In this document: piece by piece, positions 1 to 6,003 of the stretch
How the letters are laid out: each line of letters begins with the position of its first letter
Numbering within the stretch: position 1 is the stretch's first letter
DNA from: Flavobacteriales bacterium
Lineage (GTDB): Bacteria > Bacteroidota > Bacteroidia > Flavobacteriales > Flavobacteriaceae
Assembly: GCA_027033875.1 (NCBI GenBank)
Contig: JALVKK010000334.1
Location: 1-6,773, forward strand
Reading direction: 5' to 3'
DNA length: 6,773 bases
Made by a program: the position numbers and the translations under genes
Notes under the pieces: generated by a model
What the model was told of the DNA's origin: nothing
The model's database searches: none
The model's input: the letters and a program-made list of their open reading frames with translations, nothing else

Positions 1-1327
1 TGTTATCGTAACGGCTAACGATATATTTTTGTTTGAGTTGAAAACTCTCGCGATTGATACGACTGTCTATATGTATAAGATTTGTATTGTCAAGCGATTG
101 TTCCTTAGTAATTTCATCAGCCGTTTCAGCGGTTTCGTGCATCAAATTATCAAAATATGCCATTTTTTTGGACATTTTAAGTGGCGATAATTTTGCCGGC
201 TGCCCGAAATCGTCTTCTTTAAACGGATTAAAGTCCGGATCGACATTAATGGGCGGATTGACAGGCGTTTTTTTATGATATTCGTAAGGTACTTCCAAAT
301 CCGGACGACTATCAAAATCCATAGGCGGGGACAGATTAAATTGTCCTAAACTATGTTTAACCGCTACTTTTAAAATGGCATATACCGTTTGTTCGTCGTC
401 AAATTTTATTTCGGTTTTGGTCGGGTGAATATTCACATCGATATGTTCGGGATTTATCTCAAAATAAATAAAATAAGACGGATAAGCTTTGTCTTTAATC
501 AAACCTTCGTAAGCCGTAAGAACGGCGTGATTCAGGTAAGGACTTTTGATAAAGCGGTTGTTGACAAAGAAAAACTGTTCGCCGCGTTTGAGTTTGACAA
601 ATTCGGGTTTGCCGGTAAAGCCGTAAATTTTGATATAATCTGTACTTTCTTCAACCGGTACTAATTTTTCTTGCATTTTGTTACCAAACAAATTGCCGAT
701 TCGTTGCAACAATTTGGATTTAGGCAAGTGATATACGGTATTGCCGTTGTGTATTAAGCTGAAAGCAATACCGGGGTGTGCTAATGCCAAACGGTGAAAT
801 TCATCATTGATATGTCGCATTTCCACTTGCACGGATTTTAAAAATTTGCGACGTGCCGGTATGTTGTAAAACAGATTTTTTACAGCTATAGATGTACCTT
901 TTGGCGTTGCCACGGGTTCTTGTTTAAGCACCTGAGTACCTTCTATTTTGATGTAAGTGCCTAATTCGGTGTTTTCGGTTTTGGTTTTCATTTCGATATG
1001 AGCGACTGCGGCAATAGATGCCAAAGCTTCACCGCGAAAGCCTTTGGTTTGCAAGTGAAACAGATCTTCGGCAGAGTTAATTTTGCTGGTAGCGTGTCGT
1101 TCAAAAGCCATACGGGCGTCCAACTCGTTCATACCTTGTCCGTTATCGACTACTTGAATAAGTGTTTTGCCGCCGTCTTTGACAATGAGTTTGATGTCGT
1201 CGGCACCGGCGTCCAGAGCATTTTCCATCAATTCTTTGACCACCGAAGCAGGGCGTTGTACTACTTCGCCGGCGGCAATCTGATTGGCGACATGGTCGGG
1301 TAATAATTTGATGCGTCCGTGTTCCAT
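1..1327 (-). CDS. mutL: DNA mismatch repair protein MutL, C-terminus beyond the window
   Basis: MutL is the GHKL-type ATPase that links mismatch recognition by MutS to strand incision and repair. Translating the minus strand from the ATG at 1327 gives 442 uninterrupted codons to the left edge. The N-terminal ATPase signatures are all present: ANQIAAGEVVQRPASVVKEL (residues 14-33, with the presumed catalytic Glu at 32 and Asn at 36), DNGQGM (61-66) and TKGFRGEAL (94-102). The transducer-domain signature DVNIHPTKTEIKF starts at residue 297. After about residue 340 the sequence becomes a polar, proline-rich linker, as expected before the C-terminal dimerisation domain, which lies outside the window. 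Whether the C-terminal endonuclease motif is present therefore cannot be judged. The start codon overlaps the stop of the upstream small gene (TAATG), so translation is probably coupled. No frameshift is seen. The identification is very secure. Confidence 0.97.
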   Translation of the reverse strand, partial: MEHGRIKLLPDHVANQIAAGEVVQRPASVVKELMENALDAGADDIKLIVKDGGKTLIQVVDNGQGMNELDARMAFERHATSKINSAEDLFHLQTKGFRGEALASIAAVAHIEMKTKTENTELGTYIKIEGTQVLKQEPVATPKGTSIAVKNLFYNIPARRKFLKSVQVEMRHINDEFHRLALAHPGIAFSLIHNGNTVYHLPKSKLLQRIGNLFGNKMQEKLVPVEESTDYIKIYGFTGKPEFVKLKRGEQFFFVNNRFIKSPYLNHAVLTAYEGLIKDKAYPSYFIYFEINPEHIDVNIHPTKTEIKFDDEQTVYAILKVAVKHSLGQFNLSPPMDFDSRPDLEVPYEYHKKTPVNPPINVDPDFNPFKEDDFGQPAKLSPLKMSKKMAYFDNLMHETAETADEITKEQSLDNTNLIHIDSRINRESFQLKQKYIVSRYDN

Positions 1328-1596
1328 TAAATAAATTGATATTTTTTTAACAAATAATAAACAGCCAGAACCAAAATGCCTAGAATGAAAAAAGTACGCA
1401 TGCTAGCACCGGAAAAAATACCCGGCATGGTAGTCTTTGTAGGACGTCTGAATTTGCCACGCATGCGTTGTTCGGCGGTGGTTGCTTCATCGCCGTATTG
1501 TTTTTTCATATTTTCCAAGCGTTCTTTACGCTCGTCATAATAACGTGGCGTGTATCCGAATTTTTTGTTTTTTTGTAAATTAAAAAATGAGGGCAT
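1327..1596 (-). CDS. Small conserved membrane-anchored protein upstream of mutL
   Basis: This is an 89-residue protein of unknown function. The N-terminal two thirds are hydrophilic and strongly basic. They contain a KFGYTPRYYDERKERL segment (residues 12-27) followed by a charged, probably helical stretch. One hydrophobic segment at about residues 67-84 (rich in I, L, V, F and Y) is flanked by basic residues and ends close to the C-terminus. This predicts a single-pass tail-anchored protein with its basic domain in the cytoplasm. From memory, short proteins with a similar F-x-Y-x-P-R-Y-Y-D start lie next to mutL in many Bacteroidota genomes; some are automatically labelled 'riboflavin synthase subunit beta', a name nothing here supports. 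Its TAA stop shares one base with the mutL ATG. The gene is real in my view because of its composition, the clean transmembrane helix and the tight coupling. The function is unknown. Confidence 0.85.
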   Translation of the reverse strand: MPSFFNLQKNKKFGYTPRYYDERKERLENMKKQYGDEATTAEQRMRGKFRRPTKTTMPGIFSGASMRTFFILGILVLAVYYLLKKYQFI

Positions 1597-1617
1597 AGCT
1601 GATTTTATGGTTTTTTT

Positions 1618-1626
1618 GTAAATTTA
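1618..1626 (-). promoter_or_regulatory. Weak candidate -7 box for the small gene-mutL pair
   Basis: On the minus strand, TAAATTTAC lies 22 bases before the ATG at 1596. It matches the Bacteroidota TAnnTTTGC pattern except for A in place of the G. No convincing -33 element is visible. The 100-base gap between lgt and this gene shows no hairpin with a T-run, so read-through from lgt is an equally good explanation for expression. This is only a candidate. Confidence 0.25.
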
Positions 1627-1696
1627 GTAATAATTGGTTATTTGATGTCGGGTGTTTTATTGATAATAATTATTCAATTTTCAATCATTTTTTCCT

Positions 1697-2545
1697 TTAT
1701 TTTTCAACTCTATACTTTTTATAAGCATACACCATCACTGCCAAACCGAAAATCAACATCGGAATACTGAGCCATTGCCCTTTGTCGAGTCCGGTTTGCA
1801 ACAACAGACGGGCATCTTTTTCATCTTGCGGTTCTTTGTAAAATTCTACCACCAAACGAACCGTCCAGAGCAATACAAAGAAAATACCGAACAACATTCC
1901 TTCATATTTTTTCCGGTCAGTTTTCCAGTAAAGATACAACATTACAAAGAGCAGAGCTAAATAAGCACCTGCTTCGTACAATTGAGTCGGATAGCGCGGA
2001 AAATCTTCGCCGAGTTGTTTAAAAATAAAACCGTAATCGGTACCTGTAGGTTTACCGATTATTTCGGAATTGAGTAAATTCCCGATTCTGATCAATGCCG
2101 CTCCGATAGGTATCGTTAAGGTAATCCGGTCGAGTATCCACAAAAAAGAATGTTTGCCTTTGAGATGCTTTTTCCAAAAATACCAAACCGCTAAGAAAAT
2201 TCCGATGGTTGCACCATGACTTGCCAATCCTCGAAATCCGGTAAACTTATAACCATCGACCGTCTTGACTACCGGCACCAAAATTTCGAGCAAATGCTCT
2301 TTATAGTAAGGCCAGTCATAAAAAAACACATGTCCCAAACGCGCTCCTAACAAAGTGCCGATTACTACATAAGTCAATATCGGGTCTAACAAAGTTTTGG
2401 ATAAATTTTCGTTTTCAAAAATTTTTTTCATGATATAATAACCGGCAATAAAGCCGAATATATACATCATACTATAATATCTGATAGTAACCGGTCCTAA
2501 TTCCAATCCGATTCCCGGATCCCAAACAATACTTAATAGATTCAT
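1697..2545 (-). CDS. lgt: Prolipoprotein diacylglyceryl transferase
   Basis: Lgt is an inner-membrane enzyme that transfers diacylglycerol from phosphatidylglycerol to the lipobox cysteine of prelipoproteins, the first step of lipoprotein maturation. The 282-residue length is normal for the family, and the protein has about seven hydrophobic segments. Family landmarks are present in order: IRYYSMMY (residues 21-28), GARLGHVFFYD (67-77), LASHGATIG (107-115, with the essential-type His110), IRIGNLLNSEIIG (152-164, the Lgt signature, with Arg153, Asn156, Asn159 and Glu161), YPTQLYE (185-191) and VRLVVEFYKEP (229-239, with the conserved Arg230). The usual Gly before the signature Arg is replaced by Ile152, a mild deviation. 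The ATG overlaps the yidD stop as ATGA, which argues for translational coupling and supports this start. The predicted lipoprotein encoded divergently at 3159 would be a substrate. Confidence 0.97.
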   Translation of the reverse strand: MNLLSIVWDPGIGLELGPVTIRYYSMMYIFGFIAGYYIMKKIFENENLSKTLLDPILTYVVIGTLLGARLGHVFFYDWPYYKEHLLEILVPVVKTVDGYKFTGFRGLASHGATIGIFLAVWYFWKKHLKGKHSFLWILDRITLTIPIGAALIRIGNLLNSEIIGKPTGTDYGFIFKQLGEDFPRYPTQLYEAGAYLALLFVMLYLYWKTDRKKYEGMLFGIFFVLLWTVRLVVEFYKEPQDEKDARLLLQTGLDKGQWLSIPMLIFGLAVMVYAYKKYRVEK

Positions 2546-2823
2546 TTTTTTTCTTTTTTTGACATTTTTTCAGTTCTTAATTCTTCTTTTGTCGGTACGG
2601 GGTCATAACCGGAACCGCCCCAAGGATTGCAACTTAAAATACGCTTGATAGACAACCAACCGCCCGTAAAAATGCCATGTGTTTTCAGCGCTTCTATCGT
2701 ATAATGTGAACAAGTTGGCGTATATCGACAATTACTCCCCAATAGAGGTGAAATGAAATATTGATAAAATTTGGTCAACCAAATAAAAGGTACCGCCAAT
2801 AATAAGGTCGTTTTTTTTATCAC
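2542..2823 (-). CDS. yidD: Membrane protein insertion efficiency factor YidD
   Basis: YidD is a small membrane-associated protein that helps YidC/Sec insert inner-membrane proteins. The 93-residue product shows the whole family core. An N-terminal hydrophobic/amphipathic stretch (residues 7-28) runs into FYQYFISPLLGSNCRYTPTC (19-38). This is followed by SHYTIEALKTHG (39-50), GGWLSIKRILSCNPWGGSGYD (54-74) and PVP. The three family cysteines are at 32, 38 and 65. The basic C-terminal tail ends in a run of lysines. The start is GTG at 2823-2821: the in-frame codon two triplets upstream is TAA-adjacent (TAA then GTG), so no earlier start exists, and the next candidates would remove part of the membrane helix. 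In many bacteria yidD sits by rnpA and yidC. Here it is instead the first gene of a pair with lgt, overlapping it by 4 bases. Expression probably starts at the TATTTTTG box just upstream. Confidence 0.95.
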   Translation of the reverse strand: MIKKTTLLLAVPFIWLTKFYQYFISPLLGSNCRYTPTCSHYTIEALKTHGIFTGGWLSIKRILSCNPWGGSGYDPVPTKEELRTEKMSKKEKK

Positions 2824-2840
2824 TTATGCTAAGTTTGCTA

Positions 2841-2848
2841 CAAAAATA
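2841..2848 (-). promoter_or_regulatory. Candidate Bacteroidota -7 promoter box for yidD-lgt
   Basis: On the minus strand TATTTTTG fits TAnnTTTG, the -7 element of Bacteroidota primary-sigma promoters. It lies 17 bases before the GTG start of yidD, giving a very short leader. No clear TTG-type -33 element is visible upstream. The box sits between yidD and the GC-rich repeat region, so the repeat lies upstream of the promoter and does not separate it from the gene. Confidence 0.55.
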
Positions 2849-2921
2849 AGGTTTTTTATTGATATGCTAATACCGGTTATTTGATGTGCCTCGATTCTTA
2901 TGAGGGGGATTTGATAACTTG

Positions 2922-2939
2922 TGCCGACGTAGGTCGGTA
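2922..2939. repeat. Short inverted repeat (hairpin) at the edge of the GC-rich insert
   Basis: CCGAC (2924-2928) and GTCGG (2933-2937) form a 5-bp stem with a GTAG loop. It can be extended by one G-T wobble and one T-A pair. No T-run follows on either strand, so it does not look like an intrinsic terminator. It abuts the tandem repeat at 2945 and is probably part of the same element. Confidence 0.5.
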
Positions 2940-2944
2940 TCGGG

Positions 2945-3028
2945 GCTTCGGTACACTGTTCGCTATGCTCACAGCACTCAGCCACCTAATTCGGTTTAAT
3001 TCTCACTATGTTCGAAGTACTCAGCCAC
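2945..3028 (-). repeat. Two imperfect tandem copies of a 41-bp unit
   Basis: Read on the minus strand, copy A (3028 down to 2988) and copy B (2985 down to 2945) align without gaps at 29 of 41 positions and are separated by two bases. Both begin GTGGCTGAGT and both contain CATAG near the middle and ACCGAA near the end. The divergence between copies and the lack of terminal transposon-like repeats suggest an old, degraded element. The unit resembles the general class of GTGGCTGAGnnnnGTCGAAG-like intergenic repeats seen in many bacterial genomes; that resemblance is from memory and untested. No third copy is visible on either side. Confidence 0.7.
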
Positions 3029-3128
3029 TTTTGATTCGGGACGGAATGTGCAGAAGTGCGATTGCCGAGCTTATTAAAGCACAACATCCAATATTAACAT
3101 TCAACTTTTAACTTTTAACATATATCCC

Positions 3129-3136
3129 TATCTTTG
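3129..3136 (+). promoter_or_regulatory. Candidate Bacteroidota -7 promoter box for the 785-residue lipoprotein gene
   Basis: TATCTTTG matches TAnnTTTG and lies 22 bases before the ATG at 3159, giving a short leader. About 20 bases upstream is AACTTTTAACTTTTAAC (3103-3119), a direct repeat of AACTTTT in the position where a -33 element would sit, although no TTG is present. The promoter lies immediately right of the GC-rich repeat. Confidence 0.5.
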
Positions 3137-3158
3137 TAACAACAAATTATTCCGGATT

Positions 3159-5516
3159 ATGCGATACTACATTATTATTATCAGTTTATTGACTTTGACT
3201 TTTGCCGGTTGCAAGCACCAACAAAAACAAGCAAAAGTACAGCTGTTTGATTATATTATTCCTCAAGCCGGCTATATTGTCAAAATAAACAAAGCCAATG
3301 CTATTTTAACTCAAAATCCTATTATTACGGATTATTATTTGAATTTTACCGACAAATCTTTTTTATCAAAAGCCGGATTTGATACGCCCTATTTAATCAA
3401 TATTTTACAAAACAAATCTAAGATAAATGGCTTTGTCGCAACCGGACAACTTCGCAATATAGACAGCTTATTCAACGGTAAATCAAGCGTTTACGAACAA
3501 GACACAATCCTTTCTACTACTTACAAAAATACAGTTTATTATGCTACCAAATTAAAGGGTTCTTATTTTATTTCCAATCAACAATTATTTATCGAAAATT
3601 GTATCAGAGATCAACAAAGTTTTGGACAATTATATGAAAATCAATATTTTAAAAAAGGTATTGCCAGTTTAGACAATGATGCCGACATGAATCTTATAGT
3701 ATGTACCACTCGATTGAAACCAGACGTTTTTTTCAATAGTTCGTTAAAAATCAAGTGGCAAGATACCGGCAGTTGGCAATTTTTGGATTTGGTTGAAACC
3801 GAAAAACAAATTGCTTCCGGTATTAGTTTAAGTCGTGATGACGCTAGTGTTCTTGAAGCTATGTTTGAATCCATTCAACCCGTACGGCAAGATTTCAGCT
3901 CGTACATTCCTTTTGCTGTCGATGAAACACTGACTCTGAACTTTGATAATTTTGAACAATTTGTAAACAATCTTAACAATATCAAACTCTATGCACCGCA
4001 ACAAACTGTTGAAGGCAGAAGCCTTCTTTCCGGTTTAAACGGATTTGCTTTTTTTAAAGAAAACACCAATTATGCCATTATTTTACAATTATCCGACGTA
4101 TCGGAATTTACAGGTGATAAAATAGAAAAAATCAAAGATTTTAACAATTACGAAATTGACAAATTTCCGTATAACAATCTGATTGATAGCTATTTTTCAA
4201 ATATTTTACCGACATTATCAGCCCGTTATTTCAGCATAATTGACGACAAAGTTTTAATCACTTCAACTAAGGCTTATCTCGAAAAAATTTTGAATGATAT
4301 CCAGAACCATTCCACTTTATCACATAGTAAAATTTACCAAAATTTAAGCGCCGAATTGCCCGATAATTATCATCTTGTTTTATTCAAAAACAGAATTGCT
4401 GTCAACGGGCGAAAATATATGAAAGTACAGACATTTAAATTTGAATCCGGAACGGTTTTTACCAATTTGGTTTTGAAAAAATACATCAAAAATCAAGGGC
4501 AGCAGCCGGTTGAACAAATTTTGACATATGATTTGCCGGAATTGCCGGAATCCTATCCGCAATTGGTTTACAATCACAAAACCAAAGATTACAATATTAT
4601 TTATCAAGATGATAAAGAGCGTTTAAATTTTGTCAATTTAAAAGGAAAAACACTTTGGCAAACAGAACTAAAAGATAAAATTATCGGCAAAATTCGTCAA
4701 GTTGATATACTTCGCAATCACAAAGTTCAATATACTTTCGTAACTTCGCATCATTGGTACGTCATCGACCGATTAGGACATTTTGTCGATAAATTTCCGC
4801 AATATTTTTTACAAAAAATCACACAAGGTATCAGTGTTTTTGACTATGAACACAATAGAAAATACAGGTTTGGCATCACGCAGTCAAACAAGTTTAAACT
4901 CTTTGACAACAAAGCTGAAAAAGTCAAAGGTTTTAAAGTTAAAATTGATAAGGACATTCAATTTTCACCTCGGCATTTTCGCATCGGGAACAAAGATTTT
5001 ATTCAAATATCCGACAATACCGGAAGATTGTATTTGCTCAACAGGCGAGGCGAAACACGGATAAAAGTATCCGAAACATTTGAAACAAGCCGAAACCGTT
5101 GGGGTGTTATCAAACATAAATTTGCCAATATTGACGATAAAGACCGGCTTTTGTCCATTGATTTATCCGGAAAACTGAAAAGCGGCAAAATTAATTTGCC
5201 TGAACACATTTTGTCCGAAATCAGATATGAAACATTAGCTGCCGTTAGTGAAAACAAACTTTTGATCAATGATAAAATCATTGAATTGGACTTAGGTACT
5301 TACGCTCGTCCGCATATTTACAAAAGCGGTAAACACCTCTATATTTTTGTAGCCAACACAGATAACAATAAGATTTACGCTTTTGATCATACCGGTAAAA
5401 GTTTACCGAATTTTCCTATTATCGGACAACAAATTTTGGATATTAAAAATTTGAAACAGAGTAACTACTTGTTAGTTTACAACAGTACACACGATTTGAT
5501 TGTCTATAAATTTTGA
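3159..5516 (+). CDS. Large predicted lipoprotein with C-terminal beta-propeller-like repeats
   Basis: This is a 785-residue protein whose specific function I do not recognise. The N-terminus is a lipoprotein signal peptide: Arg2, a hydrophobic run at residues 4-16 and the lipobox TFAGC with acceptor Cys18, so it should be exported and lipidated. The residues after the cysteine (KHQQKQ) are basic and polar. They lack the acidic surface-export signal of Bacteroidota lipoproteins, so periplasmic attachment is more likely than surface display (inference). Residues about 28-450 form an unassigned domain beginning DYIIPQAGYIVKINKA. This is reminiscent of Bacteroidota proteins with an early 'IP..A.YV.KIN' strand. 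From about Tyr466 the sequence alternates short beta strands with turn motifs at about residues 496 (NLKGK), 540 (DRLGH), 586 (NKAEK), 631 (NRRGE), 671 (DLSGK), 705 (NDK) and 746 (DHTGK). The roughly 34-46 residue spacing suggests about seven propeller blades of PQQ/WD-like type. It stands alone on its strand, divergent from yidD-lgt. Confidence 0.88.
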   Translation: MRYYIIIISLLTLTFAGCKHQQKQAKVQLFDYIIPQAGYIVKINKANAILTQNPIITDYYLNFTDKSFLSKAGFDTPYLINILQNKSKINGFVATGQLRNIDSLFNGKSSVYEQDTILSTTYKNTVYYATKLKGSYFISNQQLFIENCIRDQQSFGQLYENQYFKKGIASLDNDADMNLIVCTTRLKPDVFFNSSLKIKWQDTGSWQFLDLVETEKQIASGISLSRDDASVLEAMFESIQPVRQDFSSYIPFAVDETLTLNFDNFEQFVNNLNNIKLYAPQQTVEGRSLLSGLNGFAFFKENTNYAIILQLSDVSEFTGDKIEKIKDFNNYEIDKFPYNNLIDSYFSNILPTLSARYFSIIDDKVLITSTKAYLEKILNDIQNHSTLSHSKIYQNLSAELPDNYHLVLFKNRIAVNGRKYMKVQTFKFESGTVFTNLVLKKYIKNQGQQPVEQILTYDLPELPESYPQLVYNHKTKDYNIIYQDDKERLNFVNLKGKTLWQTELKDKIIGKIRQVDILRNHKVQYTFVTSHHWYVIDRLGHFVDKFPQYFLQKITQGISVFDYEHNRKYRFGITQSNKFKLFDNKAEKVKGFKVKIDKDIQFSPRHFRIGNKDFIQISDNTGRLYLLNRRGETRIKVSETFETSRNRWGVIKHKFANIDDKDRLLSIDLSGKLKSGKINLPEHILSEIRYETLAAVSENKLLINDKIIELDLGTYARPHIYKSGKHLYIFVANTDNNKIYAFDHTGKSLPNFPIIGQQILDIKNLKQSNYLLVYNSTHDLIVYKF

Positions 5517-5650
5517 GATGATGATTTTTATCGATTGTCAAATATGTAACTTCAAAAGATTTATCACAAAGTCAATCAAACAGTTATAAATACAGAGAAA
5601 AAAAACAAGATTTTTTTATAAAAAAATTTTTTTAAAATGTAAAAAGGTTT

Positions 5651-5658
5651 TATATTTG
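5651..5658 (+). promoter_or_regulatory. Promoter -7 box of the tRNA cluster, with upstream A/T tracts
   Basis: TATATTTG, followed by C, is a full match to TAnnTTTGC and lies 24 bases before the mature tRNA-Gly 5' end. That is an expected position for a tRNA operon promoter in Bacteroidota. Upstream, 5597-5637 consists of long homopolymer A and T tracts, including a perfect 14-base A7T7 palindrome at 5620-5633. This could act as an UP-like or intrinsically bent element. No TTG -33 box is apparent. Confidence 0.7.
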
Positions 5659-5674
5659 CACTCGCAAAGTAAAA

Positions 5675-5747
<73 letters not shown>

Positions 5748-5770
5748 CTTTTTTTTTGACAGTCTGACAG

Positions 5771-5856
5771 GCTCGGGTGGTGGAATTGGTAGACACGTTG
5801 GACTTAAAATCCAATGGACAGTAATGTCCGTGCGGGTTCAAGTCCCGCCCCGAGTA
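5771..5856 (+). tRNA. tRNA-Leu (anticodon TAA)
   Basis: This is an 86-base class II tRNA. The acceptor stem GCTCGGG pairs with CCCGAGT (one terminal G-T wobble), and the discriminator is A at 5856. The anticodon stem TTGGA/TCCAA encloses loop CTTAAAA with anticodon TAA at 5805-5807. The long variable arm contains a GGAC/GTCC stem, as expected for leucine tRNAs. The T-arm GCGGG/CCCGC encloses TTCAAGT. CCA is not encoded. It lies 23 bases after tRNA-Gly with no promoter of its own visible, so it is probably processed from the same precursor. Confidence 0.97.
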
Positions 5857-5867
5857 CTCAAACAACC

Positions 5868-5940
5868 GGTACCTTAGCTCAGTTGGTAGAGCAAAGGACT
5901 GAAAATCCTTGTGTCCGCAGTTCGATTCTGCGAGGTACCA
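5868..5940 (+). tRNA. tRNA-Phe (anticodon GAA)
   Basis: The 73-base cloverleaf has acceptor stem GGTACCT pairing with AGGTACC and discriminator A at 5940. The D-arm is GCTC/GAGC. The anticodon stem AAGGA/TCCTT encloses loop CTGAAAA with anticodon GAA at 5901-5903. The T-arm CGCAG/CTGCG encloses TTCGATT. The bases after the discriminator are CCT, so CCA is not encoded. It is the last gene of the cluster, 11 bases after tRNA-Leu and just before the terminator. Confidence 0.97.
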
Positions 5941-5944
5941 CCTT

Positions 5945-5974
5945 AAAAAAGCCGTGAACAATCACGGCTTTTTT
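5945..5974. terminator. Bidirectional intrinsic terminator between the tRNA cluster and lepA
   Basis: GCCGTGA (5951-5957), loop ACAA and TCACGGC (5962-5968) form a 7-bp GC-rich stem flanked by A6 on the left and T6 on the right. Each strand therefore reads stem then T-run. It should stop transcription of the tRNA cluster on the plus strand and of lepA on the minus strand, whose stop codon is at 6004-6006. Confidence 0.9.
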
Positions 5975-6003
5975 ATTTATTAACAGGTTATTATATTTAT
6001 AAT

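Larger units (their letters stand above)
2824..3158. other. Divergent intergenic region with GC-rich non-coding insert
   Basis: This is the 335-base gap between the divergent yidD and the lipoprotein gene. The two ends are AT-rich and carry the two promoter boxes. The core, about 2881-3075, is near 49% GC (88 of 180 bases at 2881-3060, counted by hand), against roughly 25-40% in flanking rows. The core contains the tandem 41-base repeat and a small hairpin. It has no convincing coding sequence: the plus-strand frame open from 2881 uses a TTG start, runs through both repeat copies and resembles no family I know. The left boundary carries GGTTATTTGATGT (2875-2887), which also occurs at 1636-1648 in the gap upstream of the small gene. 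My best reading is a dispersed intergenic repeat placed between two promoters. Confidence 0.7.

Noticed and set aside
389..1303. Plus-strand open frames within the mutL region
   Set aside because: They lie opposite conserved mutL codons and show no family resemblance. They are antisense shadows of the gene.
1597..1696. Terminator between lgt and the small gene
   Set aside because: The gap is AT-rich and contains a short AATAATTATT palindrome at 1665-1674, but no GC stem followed by a T-run on the minus strand.
2945..3028. CRISPR array
   Set aside because: Only two diverged copies separated by 2 bases are present. There are no spacers of regular length and no cas genes nearby.
2881..3111. 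76-codon plus-strand open frame in the intergenic GC-rich region
   Set aside because: It begins at TTG, is composed of the tandem repeat and its flanks, has no recognisable domain, and its end overlaps the putative promoter region of the lipoprotein gene. It is more likely a chance frame in repeat DNA, although similar frames may be annotated as hypothetical proteins elsewhere.
3641..5281. Open frames opposite or out of frame with the 785-residue gene
   Set aside because: The long uninterrupted plus-strand frame with a lipobox and periodic motifs accounts for this DNA. The alternatives are short and featureless.
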